A stretch of 64,000 nucleotides of DNA, from NCBI GenBank assembly GCA_030448185.1, contig JAUJNL010000017.1, forward strand, positions 1 through 64,000. Direction: 5' to 3'. A program made the position numbers and the translations under genes. Under the pieces are notes generated by a model that saw only the letters and a program-made list of their open reading frames with translations, searched no databases and was not told where the DNA came from. Shown one piece after another: positions 34,432-44,852 of the stretch. This DNA is from Cytophagales bacterium (GTDB taxonomy: Bacteria; Bacteroidota; Bacteroidia; Cytophagales; 172606-1). Position 1 is the first letter of the stretch, and each line of letters opens with the position of its first letter.

Positions 34432-37400
34432 ATGATGAGAAGATTACTTTTAGGATTAGTGTTGCTGATCGGCGGCTATTGTTCCAAAGCACAACAGGTT
34501 AATTTAACGGCAGTCAACACCCCCTACAATCAGGATTTTAATAGCCTCGCTTCATCTGGAACGAGTAGTGCGACGCCAGTCGGATGGTACTTTGCTGAAA
34601 CGGGAACCAATGCAAATTCGAGTTACTCAACGGGTACCGGTTCAGGCAATACCGGAGATACTTACAGTTTCGGACCGGCAGGTACACCCGAAAGAGCTTT
34701 CGGCGGCCTGCAATCCGGTAGCCTGGTGCCAACAACAGGGGCTGCTTTTACCAATAATACCGGTGCAGTGGCAACTGCCTTACAAATTACTTATACGGGG
34801 GAACAATGGCGTCTGGGCGCTGCTTCCCGCACCTTGCCTGACCGACTTGATTTTCAGTACAGCCTTACGGCAACCTCTCTCACTTCTGGCAGCTGGATTG
34901 ATGTGAATGAATTAGATTTTAACGCCCCCGTTGTTGCGGGAACAGTTGGCCTCCTGGATGGGAACGCAGCGCCGAACCGGACAACAATTACGTATACTAT
35001 TTCTGGTTTGAGTATTCCGGCCGGAGCTACTTTTTGGATTCGCTGGAATAGCGTAGACGTAACGAATGCTGATGATGGATTAGCCGTTGACGATTTTTCG
35101 ATAACTCCTATTGGCGAAAGCAGTAAGCCAACGCTTTCCATCAACGATGCCACTGTAACCGAAGGCAATACCGGTACTACTACGGCTGCTTTTACGGTAA
35201 GTCTTTCCCAGCCTGCGCCTGCCGGTGGCGTGACCTTCGATATTGCTACCGCCGACGGCACGGCTACTGCTGGCTCCGACTACGTGGCCAAAACGTTAAC
35301 CGGTCAAACTATTGCGGCCGGAGCCACTTCGTATACATTCGAGGTAACTATTAATGGGGATGCCGTTTATGAGGAGAACGAGACCTTCCTGGTTAAGCTT
35401 TCCAATCCAGTCAATGCGGTGATTGCCGATGGAGAAGGAACCGGCACTATTACGAATGACGACGTAGAGACAGTGGTAGTCTCCAAAATTCACGAAATAC
35501 AGGGTTCCGGTGCTTCCAGTCCGGTAGTTAATCAGAGCAATCAGAGCCGTACCATCGAAGGCATTGTCGTGGGTGATTTTCAGGCTACCGGTCAGTTAGG
35601 AGGTTTCTACGTGGAGGAAGAAGATGCAGATCAGGATAATAATAGCCTTACTTCAGAGGCCATCTTTGTGGAATCATTAACTGCCGTAAATGTAGGTGAC
35701 CGGGTGCGGGTAAAAGGCACCGTTTCTGAGCAATTTATGCTGACCCGCCTAGTTTCGGCCAATGTGATCGTAGTCAATTCAGGTAATACCTTGCCACTGG
35801 CTGCAGCCATTGACTTACCCGTAACGGCAATAACTGATCTGGAACGCTACGAAAGTATGCTGGTCGTGTTCCCGGAAACCCTGACGGTGACGGGTACAGA
35901 CGACTTGGATGGCTTCGGTGAAATACTGCTTTCGGCGGATGGCCGCTTGATTACGCCAACCAATTTCGTCGACCCAACCGATATTCCTTCGTCCGGCACT
36001 GAAAATGACCAGAATAACGTTGCTGCGGTAACAGCACAGCAAAATCTGAATACGCTACGGAGCATTACTTTAGATGACTGGGCTAATGGAAGACTGGCTA
36101 CGACGGCTACTATTCCCTCTTCTGGAGCCGCCCCTCAAACCTTGCGTACGGGTAGTACGCTTACCGGTCTGACGGGTATTCTGGATTACGGATTCAATAA
36201 ATACCGGGTCCGTCCGTCCTTCGACCCGTATAATTCAGCGAGTTACGCTCCGTTCTTTACGTATGCTCCCCGTCCGGCAGTGCCATCAGTAGGCGAGGCC
36301 AATGTAAGAACGGCCAGTTTTAATGTACTGAACTACTTCAATGGTAATGGCACTGGCGGTGGATTTCCTGCTCCCGGGAGGCCGCTAAAACATTCACTGA
36401 ATTTAGCCAAAAGAGAGCCAAAATTATTGCGGCCCTGAAAGAGTTAAATGCGGATGTGGTCGGATTAATTGAAATAGAAAACGATGGCAACGGCCCTACT
36501 TCAGCCATTGCCGACTTGGTGAATGGATTGAATGCAGCCATGGGACCTGGTACCTACGCTTTTATCAATGATCCGGCAACCGGAGTGGGTACCGACGCCA
36601 TTAAGAATGCGATTATTTATAAACCGGCTGTGGTAACTCCGCAGGGTGCGGCCCTGAGTGATACGGATGTGATTTATAACCGGTTTCCAATTGCCCAAGC
36701 GTTCAGATTGAATGCCAATGGAGAGGTATTTGTCTTTGTTGTTAATCACTTCAAATCAAAAAGGTCCGGTTCGGGAGATGATGGCGATAAGGGTGACGGT
36801 CAGGGACGTTCAAACTTTACTCGTAAACAGCAGGCAACCGCCTTGCTGGGCTTCATTGATGAATTGGAAGCGATTGATGCCGATGTGCTGACGGTAGGTG
36901 ATTACAATGCCTACATTCAGGAAGATCCCATTGACATCCTACTGAGCGGTGGCCTGGTTAATTTGTTAGATCAACCAGATACCTATTCCTACATATTCAA
37001 TAATCAGTCGGGTTCGCTGGATCATGCATTGGTTACTCCGAGTTTATCCAGTCAGGTAACGGGGGCTGCCAAGTGGCACATTAATGCTGATGAGCCGAAT
37101 TTTGCTGACTACACCAGTGAGAATGCGGTTTATCAGAATAACCCGTACCGCTCCTCGGACCACGACCCCATCCTGGTTGGATTAAGGCTCATTACGCCGA
37201 CCATCAGCTTTGCAGAGGCAGCAAAAACAGTAAGTGAAGGGATTGGTACGTATACTGTTCAGTTAGCGCTTTCGGAACCAACCAATCAGGACGCAACGGT
37301 TACTTTCACACTTGCCAATGGGCAGGGAGCGGTGTACGGCAGTGATTACACTACTACTCCGGGTGCAACCAGCGGAAGCTTCCAGGTGACAATTCCTGCC

Positions 37401-38195
37401 GGAAGCACAACGGCAAGCTTTGCAGTAAATGTGGTAGACGATAACAGTGATGAACTGGATGAGACGGTGAAATTTGATCTAGTGGAAGTTAGCAGCGGTC
37501 TGAAAAAAGGAGACCAGCTTACCTATACTCTGACTATTGAAGACAATGATGTCCCGGTAATCAGCTTTACTACCGCTTTGTCTACCATCACGGAAGGAAC
37601 TGGTGTTTATACCGTAACCCTAAAGCTGTCCACGGCTCCGGTAACGGCTCAAACGGTAAGCTTAAGAATCAACGACTACGCGGCCAATTACGGTTTCATT
37701 GGGGGAGGTGATTATACTACCGTTCCTGACGGATCTACCGGAACATTTACCCTGAATATTCCAGCAGGGGCTACAGCAGCTTCCTTTACCGTCACACCGG
37801 ATAAAAATGCGGCTAAGAAAAAGGAGGGTCAAACTATTGACTTCACCCTGCTTTCGGCCAGTGCCGGACTGCAAATCGGTGAACCCAAAACCTTTACCCT
37901 GACCATTATAGATGGTAAGAGTAACAATAAGGCCCAGGAAGCTCGTTTTGCCGTCTGGCCTAACCCAACTAATGGCTTAGTCAGTTTGATGGGAGAAGGC
38001 AAGGACCTGACAAGCCAGCACGTTCAGGCTACCTTACGTACCAGTACCGGCGAAGTATTGTATACCGGCACGGGTACACTTACCTTCCTGAGTCAGCAGA
38101 TCAGCCAGAAGCTGCAGAAAGCCAACCTGGGATCTTATCTGATTGAGATGAAGGCAAGCGGAGAAGTAACGCAACTACGGGTGCTGAAGCTTTAA
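34432..38195 (+). CDS. Secreted ExeM-like nuclease (EEP fold) with Calx-beta domains and T9SS tail, frameshifted
   Basis: About 1250 aa after bridging one break near 36375, where a shifted frame reads SREAAKTFTEFSQKRAKIIA. The signal peptide ends CSKAQ. In order: a galactose-binding/concanavalin-like N-domain, a Calx-beta domain (about 230-345), an OB-fold-like region (IHEIQGSGASSPVVNQS, TIEGIVVGDFQ), then an endonuclease/exonuclease/phosphatase domain with NVLNYFNGNG, VVGLIEIEND, VVNHFKSKRSG, VGDYNAY and SDHDPILVGL holding the catalytic Asn, Glu, His and Asp. Two more Calx-beta-like domains and a C-terminal T9SS domain (FAVWPNPTNGLVSL) complete it. It probably degrades extracellular DNA for phosphate or carbon. 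Confidence 0.9.
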
Positions 38196-38215
38196 GTCGC
38201 GGTATTTTTAAACAG

Positions 38216-38256
38216 AAAAACAAAAGTTCCGGATGACCTCCGGAACTTTTGTTTTT
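38216..38256. terminator. Hairpin terminator after nuclease gene
   Basis: A perfect 17-bp stem (38216-38232 with 38240-38256), a 7-nt loop and a T-run, beginning 21 nt after the stop. Confidence 0.92.
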
Positions 38257-38342
38257 GTTTTACACGTAGTACACTGCAGAAGCGTATGCCCCTTACGCAG
38301 CAAATTTCAGTAATGTAAGTAGTCCCGTTAACCGCTTGTACT

Positions 38343-38975
38343 ATGCCTGACTCTCCTGTTTCGCCCTCCATAATTACGGCTGGCCACCTTGCCAAAGCCC
38401 TGACTTATACCGAATACCGCAATCTGATTGCCGGGTTGCTGAAAGAAGGTAAAACGACCGGGCCTCAGCAACATCCCAAACTGATTCAGTTTACGGAACT
38501 GAATACGTATCGTATGAGCCGCCTGGATAAGACGATGCTACTCAAAGAGAGCCTGGTGCAGCAACTGGAAGCCCTGACCCAACCCTGGATCTGGCTGGTG
38601 CTCACGGAGGCCTGGTGTCCCGACTCGGCGCAGAATATACCCGTGCTGGCTAAGATGGCCGAGGTCTCCCCGCTGGTAGAATTGAAAATGCTGCTTCGTG
38701 ATGAGAACCCGGATATAATGGATCAATACTTAACCAATGGCAGCCGTTCCATTCCTAAATTAATCTGTTTGAAGGAGAATACGCTGGAAGAAGTAGGAAC
38801 CTGGGGACCTCGTCCGGCAACGGTGCAGCGTATGGTGCTGGAACACAAGGCCGATCCGCAGGGTGTTTCCCACGATGAGTTTCTGGCCTCTGTTCAGTTA
38901 TGGTATACCAAGGATAAGGGTTTGACACTTCAACAAGAATTTGAAGAATTATTGCCAATATGGATCAGGAAGTAA
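38343..38975 (+). CDS. Thioredoxin-family protein
   Basis: 210 aa without a signal peptide, so cytosolic. A helical N-terminal extension (about 1-75) precedes a thioredoxin fold with WLVLTEAWCPDSAQN as the active-site region: the motif is CPDS, keeping the first Cys and having Ser in the second position. The cis-Pro segment is SIPKLICL. Proteins of this kind are frequent in Bacteroidota. CxxS sites typically favour mixed-disulfide or binding roles over full disulfide reduction. It may be co-transcribed with the oxidoreductase 60 bp downstream. Confidence 0.82.
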   Translation: MPDSPVSPSIITAGHLAKALTYTEYRNLIAGLLKEGKTTGPQQHPKLIQFTELNTYRMSRLDKTMLLKESLVQQLEALTQPWIWLVLTEAWCPDSAQNIPVLAKMAEVSPLVELKMLLRDENPDIMDQYLTNGSRSIPKLICLKENTLEEVGTWGPRPATVQRMVLEHKADPQGVSHDEFLASVQLWYTKDKGLTLQQEFEELLPIWIRK

Positions 38976-39035
38976 AGAATGCTCCCAATTATCAGCTCCT
39001 GTGATTTCCATCTCTAACCGTATTATTCTAGAGGC

Positions 39036-39701
39036 ATGACTACCCAAAGAACGGCGCTTGTACTCGGGGCTACTGGCCTTGTCGGAGGCGAAGTGGTGCG
39101 ACTGCTGCTGGCTGACCCCACTTATCATAAAGTGTTGGTACTGGTGCGGCGCAATTTGCCCCTGAGGCACGATAAACTCGAACAGCACCTCGTTGATTTT
39201 GATCGGCTTTCGCAGCACAACGCCTTATTTGCCGTAGATGATGTCTTTTGTTGTCTAGGTACCACCATCCGGAAGGCAGGTTCGCAGGAAGCATTCCGCA
39301 AAGTAGATTACACATATCCTTATGAAGCGGCCCGGCTAGCGGCAGAACAAGGAGTCCGCCAGTTTTTGCTGGTGACGGCGCTGGGGGCTAATGCGCAGTC
39401 GGGGATTTTCTATAACCGGGTAAAAGGAGAAGTGGAAGCGGCCATTAGTAATCTGGCCCTGCCTGCTTTTCATATCTTCCGTCCGTCATTATTACTTGGC
39501 GACCGGCAGGAGGTTCGCCTGGGTGAGCAGATCGGCAAGGTGGTGGCCGGGGCTACGGGGTTTCTGATGCTGGGCCCACTGAAGAAATACAAGGGAATCC
39601 AGGCGGCTACCGTAGCCGAGGCTATGCTGCAAGTGGCTAAAAGGGGTGGAGCAGGCAAACACGTCTACCAATCAGACCAGATACAGGAAATGGGAAAGTA
39701 A
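39036..39701 (+). CDS. NAD(P)-binding Rossmann-fold oxidoreductase (TIP30/HTATIP2-like)
   Basis: 221 aa, a short atypical SDR. The nucleotide-binding motif GATGLVGGEV is at about 11-20, then VDDVFCCLGTTIRKAGS and the YNRVKGEVE motif with the conserved Tyr-x-x-x-Lys, as in the HTATIP2/TIP30 and NmrA-like group. Substrate not known. 60 bp after the thioredoxin-like gene on the same strand. Confidence 0.85.
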   Translation: MTTQRTALVLGATGLVGGEVVRLLLADPTYHKVLVLVRRNLPLRHDKLEQHLVDFDRLSQHNALFAVDDVFCCLGTTIRKAGSQEAFRKVDYTYPYEAARLAAEQGVRQFLLVTALGANAQSGIFYNRVKGEVEAAISNLALPAFHIFRPSLLLGDRQEVRLGEQIGKVVAGATGFLMLGPLKKYKGIQAATVAEAMLQVAKRGGAGKHVYQSDQIQEMGK

Positions 39702-39702
39702 T

Positions 39703-39950
39703 TTCGGATATGTTCGATTTCCGATGTTCGATTGGCGATGTTGTAGAGACGTTATGCGTAGCGTCTGAAGAAGAAGATTATGATTGGTTTGAATTTATAT
39801 TATTGCCCCCTATTTAACCCGGGAACAGAAGAATATGCGCTAACCAGCAACTAAAAACCGGAAATCCAAAACTGCCACTGCCGCTGCTACCGCCGCTTCT
39901 TCCGAACATCGCCAATCGAACATATCCGACTTCCACCATCCGAAATCCGA
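39703..39950. repeat. Long-armed intergenic inverted repeat
   Basis: The left arm (39703-39743) and right arm (39902-39950) share CGGATATGTTCGATT and GTTCGATTGGCGATGTT in opposite orientation, repeated in a slightly different order. The loop holds a small hairpin at 39746-39766 (AGACG...CGTCT around TATGCGTA). Non-coding; it sits between convergent genes and may be a degenerate REP- or MITE-like element. Confidence 0.75.
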
Positions 39951-39954
39951 GATC

Positions 39955-40611
39955 TTATTGCTTTCCCCAGCTTTCGGGGGCGCGGCGCCATTCCTGTAAA
40001 GAAGCAAGTTCGTTTTTGTTAATCAGCTCACGGCTGATCGCTTCTTCGAGCAGATAGTTGTAATCACTCAGGCACACCAGCGGCACTCCTTTCTCCTCGA
40101 AATGCTGCTTGGCCGCTTCAAATCCGTAGGTGAAAATAGCCGCCATTCCTAATACCTCGAACCCGGCCTCACGCAGGGCTTCTACTACCTTTAGCGAACT
40201 GCCGCCTGTGGAGATCAGGTCTTCCAGTACCACTACTTTCTGGCCGGGAGTAACTTTTCCCTCAATCATGTTAGACATGCCGTGTTCCTTGGGTTTAGAC
40301 CGCACATAGAGAAAGGGCAACTCCAAGGTGTCGGCTACCAGTGCCCCCTGTGGAATACCGGCCGTAGCCACCCCGGCAATGGCCTCTACTGCCGGAAAAT
40401 GTTGCCGTATAATTCCCGCCAGGGCGTTTTTGATGAACGTGCGCACTTCCGGAAAAGACAGTGCCAGGCGATTATCGCAATAGATCGGCGAGTTCCACCC
40501 CGAACTCCATTTGAAGGGCGGCTGGGTACGTAACTGAATGGCTTTGATTTCTAATAAAGAAGCTGCTACCTGCCGTGCGGTAATTACGGGGCTATATGTT
40601 ACTTCGGACAT
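39955..40611 (-). CDS. pyrE: Orotate phosphoribosyltransferase
   Basis: 218 aa. It converts orotate and PRPP to OMP in UMP synthesis. The PRPP-binding motif is VVVLEDLISTGGSSLKV, and FKWSSGWNSPIYCDNR, IAGVATAGIPQGA and YVRSKPKEHG are all typical of PyrE. The length matches the family. Divergent from a NUDIX gene; the pyrE/NUDIX pair is a known neighbourhood in Bacteroidota. Confidence 0.96.
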   Translation of the reverse strand: MSEVTYSPVITARQVAASLLEIKAIQLRTQPPFKWSSGWNSPIYCDNRLALSFPEVRTFIKNALAGIIRQHFPAVEAIAGVATAGIPQGALVADTLELPFLYVRSKPKEHGMSNMIEGKVTPGQKVVVLEDLISTGGSSLKVVEALREAGFEVLGMAAIFTYGFEAAKQHFEEKGVPLVCLSDYNYLLEEAISRELINKNELASLQEWRRAPESWGKQ

Positions 40612-40849
40612 AGGGGTTAAGTGCTGATGAGTGAATAGCTAATGTATTGATGTCTCCCAGCATGCACAGACATGGTGCGAAATTAACTGATTAGCATTTG
40701 GGGAACAACCTGTTTCCGGTTTGCGTTGCGGTAGTGTTGATCGGCTATGGTTCGGGACGAATATATTGCCTTGATTTGCAGAAAAATTACCAACTGGTAT
40801 TTCTGGTTAACCACCAGCTCAATTTTTCAGCCTTTCGAACCCTCTCTGC

Positions 40850-41536
40850 ATGAATCTTTTTGTGAACGATAAGCCCGTTAAAGTCCTTAAAATGGAAGAT
40901 TTTGAGAATCAGCGGGGCCATTTTCATCTGATTGTCGATGGGCAGGAGCCAACCATAGAATCCGCACAACTGGTCGGGGACGTAGCGGTAGTAAACCCAT
41001 CGGTAGTACTGCTGCAAAAGATTTTTACCATTCTCCGGGAGAAAAAACTTAAAAAGCTCAACTCGCTGACGCTGACGGCAACTGGTAAAAAACTGCTGGC
41101 TGACGCCATCAAAGGACAATTTAAGATTATAGAAGCAGCCGGCGGTATCGTTAGTAAAGGCGATAAGATTTTGCTTATTCACCGTTTGGGGGTCTGGGAC
41201 CTGCCGAAGGGCAAATTGGACAAGAATGAAACTTTTAAGGAGGCGGCCGTACGGGAGGTGGAGGAAGAGTGTAACGTAAGGGTGAAACTGGAAGAGAAAG
41301 TCTGTTCTACCTGGCATACGTATACCCAAAATGAGAACCGCATTCTGAAGCAAACCAAGTGGTATGCGATGTCCTGCCTGGATGACAGCCAGATGCGGCC
41401 GCAGCCGGAAGAAGACATAGATCAGTTGCTTTGGGTGACCCAGGCGCAGGCCGAAAGCCTCGTTGCTGCCTCCTACCGGTCTATTCAGTTTGTTTGTCAG
41501 AAGTATTTTTATAAAAAACACGATTCTGAAGATTAA
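40850..41536 (+). CDS. NUDIX hydrolase
   Basis: 228 aa. An N-terminal extension of about 90 residues precedes a NUDIX domain. The NUDIX box starts at G121 (GKLDKNETFKEAAVREVEEE, then CNV), so Cys141 stands where Gly is usual, while the metal-binding REVEEE is intact. It should hydrolyse a nucleoside diphosphate-linked compound, substrate unknown. Divergent from pyrE. Confidence 0.9.
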   Translation: MNLFVNDKPVKVLKMEDFENQRGHFHLIVDGQEPTIESAQLVGDVAVVNPSVVLLQKIFTILREKKLKKLNSLTLTATGKKLLADAIKGQFKIIEAAGGIVSKGDKILLIHRLGVWDLPKGKLDKNETFKEAAVREVEEECNVRVKLEEKVCSTWHTYTQNENRILKQTKWYAMSCLDDSQMRPQPEEDIDQLLWVTQAQAESLVAASYRSIQFVCQKYFYKKHDSED

Positions 41537-41572
41537 GCAGCCGTAACTCTTAAACTTCAATATACTTCACCC

Positions 41573-42112
41573 ATGGAAGCAGTCCGGAAATTGTATGAGA
41601 AGTATGGGGTGGATAAGTACTATCAGCGCCATCACGGGGATTACCAGAATCCGCATCTGGATTTGATCCGGGAGCTCCTCAGGCAGAATGCTTCGCGTCT
41701 GGATTATTCCAACGTACTCGATCTGTGTTGTGGCAACGGCGAGGTAAGCTCCTTATTGATGGAAATGGGCTATCCGGAAGTAGCGGGCTGTGATCCTTAT
41801 ACCTTCAGGGAGTACATGAAAGCTACGGGTAAACCCTGTTTCAAATATTCATTCGATGACCTGATCCGGGGAAGGCTAACCGGTAGTTACAGTAGTGTCA
41901 TTTGCAGTTTTGGTATGCATCTATGTCCGGAGGAAAAGCTTTTTCCGCTGGTTTCGAACCTGTTCGCCCTCACCACCAATATCATCATTATAACCCCGCA
42001 CAAAAGGCCCGAACTGGAAAAATTAGGTTTGGCAACGCTTGCCTTTGAGGATTACGCCCTGACCTCGAAAGGAAAAAAGGTAAGACTGAAATCATACCAG
42101 CGAACCTATTAA
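41573..42112 (+). CDS. Class I SAM-dependent methyltransferase
   Basis: 179 aa. SAM-binding motif I is VLDLCCGNGEVSSLL (about 48-62), followed by acidic motif II in VAGCDPYTFREY and motif IV-like VICSFGMHLCPEEKL. The length is that of a minimal Rossmann methyltransferase. Substrate not apparent. It starts 36 bp after the NUDIX gene and may be co-transcribed with it. Confidence 0.85.
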   Translation: MEAVRKLYEKYGVDKYYQRHHGDYQNPHLDLIRELLRQNASRLDYSNVLDLCCGNGEVSSLLMEMGYPEVAGCDPYTFREYMKATGKPCFKYSFDDLIRGRLTGSYSSVICSFGMHLCPEEKLFPLVSNLFALTTNIIIITPHKRPELEKLGLATLAFEDYALTSKGKKVRLKSYQRTY

Positions 42113-42171
42113 ACGGATAATAAGGAGAATTTCTACCTTTGGGCCTCATCTTGCCTTGAAGTTCACAAATT

Positions 42172-42741
42172 ATGACCCCAGCCACCCACCGTTTCCGCCC
42201 GGTATCCTTTTCCCAGACTACCCTAACTGAACTGATGATCCCTTCTTACGCCAACTTTGGCGGCAAGATTCACGGAGGGGTGCTTCTCTCGCTGATGGAT
42301 AAGGTGGCTTACGTATGTGCGGCCAAACATTCGGGGGTATATTGTGTCACTGTATCCGTAGAGGGCGTGGATTTCCGGCAGCCCGTGGAGGTCGGGGATC
42401 TGGTTTCGCTGCGGGCTTCCGTTAACTACGTGGGGCGCACCTCATTGGTGGTGGGCATCCGGGTGGAGGCCGAAAATGTAAAGACTGGCGTAGTCAAGCA
42501 CACCAATACTTCCTACTTTACGATGGTAGCCAAGCATGATGATGGCACCAATGCGGAAGTGCCCGGCCTTACCCTCCAAACCCGGGCAGACGTACGACGC
42601 TTTCTGGAGGCCATCCGTCGCCGTGAATTGAAAAAGTCATACCGCGAAGAACTTGACAACGTCAAAACCAATCTTACCATCGAGCAGGAAATCCAGAAAC
42701 TGGAAGGGGAGAGGTGCAAAGTGGAATGGATGTCGAAGTAA
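42172..42741 (+). CDS. Acyl-CoA thioesterase (hotdog fold)
   Basis: 189 aa. The hotdog core includes ANFGGKIHGGVLLSLMDKVA, with the Asn/Asp-type catalytic helix of acyl-CoA hydrolases, and VTVSVEGVDFRQPVEVGDLV, then VYVGRTSLVVGIRVEAEN-type strands. A C-terminal helical extension is charged. It hydrolyses acyl-CoA thioesters in the cytosol; chain length unknown. A TACCTTTG box at 42134-42141 lies 30 nt upstream and could be its -7 element. Confidence 0.9.
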   Translation: MTPATHRFRPVSFSQTTLTELMIPSYANFGGKIHGGVLLSLMDKVAYVCAAKHSGVYCVTVSVEGVDFRQPVEVGDLVSLRASVNYVGRTSLVVGIRVEAENVKTGVVKHTNTSYFTMVAKHDDGTNAEVPGLTLQTRADVRRFLEAIRRRELKKSYREELDNVKTNLTIEQEIQKLEGERCKVEWMSK

Positions 42742-42744
42742 AGT

Positions 42745-43035
42745 CTATGCGCATTGTTTCTTTGGGCCGCTTGCCGGAGCAGTTTCCGCTACGCTGGTTA
42801 GTTCTTCTTCCAGTATTTCATCCAGATTGCGGTACCAGTCGATATGCGGGGACTGTTGGTTACAGCCACCCCGCCACGCAATGCACTGGGTATAATTCCA
42901 CTGCTTTTTACATTGAGGACATTTAGCAGCGGTTTTGAAAGTGTCCCAGACATGGCCGCAAGTACACTGCCAGTATTCTCCGCCATCCGGCTTCCATTCG
43001 CACTTAGGGCACGCGATTTGGACTTCTTTGCTCAT
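42745..43035 (-). CDS. Small zinc-ribbon protein
   Basis: 96 aa. Three Cys pairs (CPKC, CTCG, CPQC) plus a later CIAWRGGC suggest two zinc-binding knuckles. The C-terminal third is acidic (NLDEILEEEL). No other domain was recognised. It ends 3 bp from the thioesterase stop, in convergent orientation, and lies just after the gene at 43069-43491 on the same strand. Confidence 0.75.
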   Translation of the reverse strand: MSKEVQIACPKCEWKPDGGEYWQCTCGHVWDTFKTAAKCPQCKKQWNYTQCIAWRGGCNQQSPHIDWYRNLDEILEEELTSVAETAPASGPKKQCA

Positions 43036-43068
43036 CGTACAAGGGTTGGAGTAGAAAAATAAATACGA

Positions 43069-43491
43069 TTACGATACTCCTTGAACCTCTCCGATTAGAC
43101 GGTTCAATGCATTTAAGCGCTGCTCCCGCTCAAAAGAATACTCTTTCCTTGATTGGGTCAGATAATTCAATAAAAATACGGCTCTCCTGAACTGGTGAAG
43201 AGATTCCGGCATATTACCCGATTCTTTTAAGAGCTCCCCTTCCTGAGCTAATAGTTCGGCAAGCGCCTCCACCTGGTCCTTAGTTAATTCGTTAAATGTA
43301 ATTAGGGCAAGAAGGGCTTCATCGCTTAACTGAGCCAGTTGCTGGGCCGCCAGGCCAGTCAGATTCCGGCAGGTGTCCTCTATCAAGGAAGAAGCTTCCC
43401 CCAGGCGGCCTTCATTTTTTAGGCCAAGCAGCCGGGCCAGTATAGCGGCGAATTTCTGCACCTCCTTCAGGTACCAGTCCCGTTGTTCCAT
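43069..43491 (-). CDS. Hypothetical helical protein
   Basis: 140 aa, nearly all predicted helix, with Leu/Ala-rich amphipathic stretches (FAAILARLLGLKNEGRLGEA, AQQLAQLSDEALLALITFNE). No signal or TM segment. Overall shape resembles small cytosolic helical-bundle or TPR-like proteins. Family not recognised. It precedes the zinc-ribbon gene by 33 bp on the same strand. Confidence 0.7.
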   Translation of the reverse strand: MEQRDWYLKEVQKFAAILARLLGLKNEGRLGEASSLIEDTCRNLTGLAAQQLAQLSDEALLALITFNELTKDQVEALAELLAQEGELLKESGNMPESLHQFRRAVFLLNYLTQSRKEYSFEREQRLNALNRLIGEVQGVS

Positions 43492-43584
43492 AGATTTTTA
43501 TTACAGGAAGATAAAGTTGGCAGTCAACTCAGTTTCGATTAGAATGGTTGACTTATGTATTTGGAAGTAAGCTGTTGATACGCA

Positions 43585-43620
43585 AAAACGCTGACAAAGT
43601 ATACATACTGTCAGCGTTTT
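43585..43620. terminator. Bidirectional hairpin terminator
   Basis: A perfect 12-bp stem (43585-43596 with 43609-43620) with A-run and T-run edges, 45 bp from the end of the MORN-type gene at 43665. Confidence 0.85.
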
Positions 43621-43664
43621 CAGGGGTAGTTTGTATAGATATTGCAGCAGGTACCGCTCCGGAA

Positions 43665-44519
43665 TCAGAATTTACTACTCAGAACCCTCTTTTCATCTGA
43701 TTTCTCACTGTCATAGGTCAGGTTTCCTTTTTCGTCCCATTCCTTTAATATATAGGGCTTGGTAATGGTATCGTAAGGGTCTTTGGGGTACTGAATTTCC
43801 TGCTTCTGCCGGCGGCGGAACTGGTAGTATTCCGTCCACTTACCCACCGGGTGGCCATGATCGTATTGCCCCCGGGTCATAAGTTGTCCGGCTTCGTAAA
43901 ACTGAAGATACTCTCCTTGCTTGACACCAAACTGAACCGGGATGACCTCCTTTATTTTTTTCTGATCTGCATCATAATAAGTAATCTGAGATTCCTTGAG
44001 CCAACCTTTGTAGTATTTTAGCTTATCCAGCAGGGTATAATTGCCATCATAAAACTCCCAACGGCCGTGTTTGGCTCCCTGGAAAAAATAGCCTTCTTCC
44101 ACCAGTTTCCCATTAATAAACTTCTGGTAAGGGCCATGCAGCAGGCGCATGTGGTCTTTTTCAATCTGCCCTACGGTCATCAACTGCTTCTTTCGCATGT
44201 GATACCAGTACACATGCTGCAGATAAGGGTTAGGATTGGAGTACTCGGGCAGATAATAGAAAAGCTCCATTGTTTGCCGGTCGCCATAACCCGTTTTAGA
44301 AAATCCCTTCCGGGCCTTAATGCCAAAGTAGACGTTTTTGGGCTGCTTAATCTCCGTCTTTTCTTCTTTCTTCTTTTTATTGTTTTCCAGCTCCGACAGC
44401 AGCTGCAGTTCCGGGTTTTCCTCCCGTCGCAAACTGTCCTCGCTGACCTGGGCAGAAGCCCAAGGAGAGAATCATGCCAGAAGTAGAAAGTAACCGAAGA
44501 AAAAAAGTTTGATTTTCAT
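43665..44519 (-). pseudogene. Exported MORN/YwqK-type repeat protein with stop codon in the signal peptide
   Basis: From the ATG at 44519 the frame reads MKIKLFFFGYFLLLA, a TGA at 44472-44474, then FSPWASAQVSEDSLRREENP and on, without break, to 43665. With Trp (TGG) at codon 16 this is a perfect signal peptide ending SASAQ-like (WASAQ), giving a 284-aa protein. The mature part has MORN/YwqK-like repeats (YQKFINGKLVEEGYFFQGAK, YLQFYEAGQLMTRGQYDHGH) as in the 1090-aa protein at 14851-18123. The stop is a substitution and not an indel, so it may be real; no good start lies after it. Confidence 0.75.
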
Positions 44520-44786
44520 AGATGGCAACAGATACTGTAAATTAACGTGCAAAGGTTAGTATCTATTTTCAAAAAGTGTTAAAGAAAATTTCTGAAGTGT
44601 AAGAAAATACGTCCCATTATTTGGATCAAGGGCTTTGTTTAGGCAATTCCCGGCGGGAAAGCAAACAAATTATTCACCTAAACAATAAGTTGTGGCAGTT
44701 GAGTTCTTCTAGTGGCTCCAAAAATAAGAAAAAAGCTTTTGATCACACTGCTGGTTAATTAAAATACGCTCTTATTGCTGCTACTA

Positions 44787-44830
44787 AAAAGTAAATGGAT
44801 GCAGTAAATTACCTACATCCATTTACTTTT
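44787..44830. terminator. Hairpin terminator after SDR gene
   Basis: A perfect 15-bp stem (44787-44801 with 44816-44830), 23 bp beyond the SDR stop on the minus strand, with an A/T-rich outer end. Confidence 0.85.
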
Positions 44831-44852
44831 CAGCCCTTTCACAAACGCCGCA

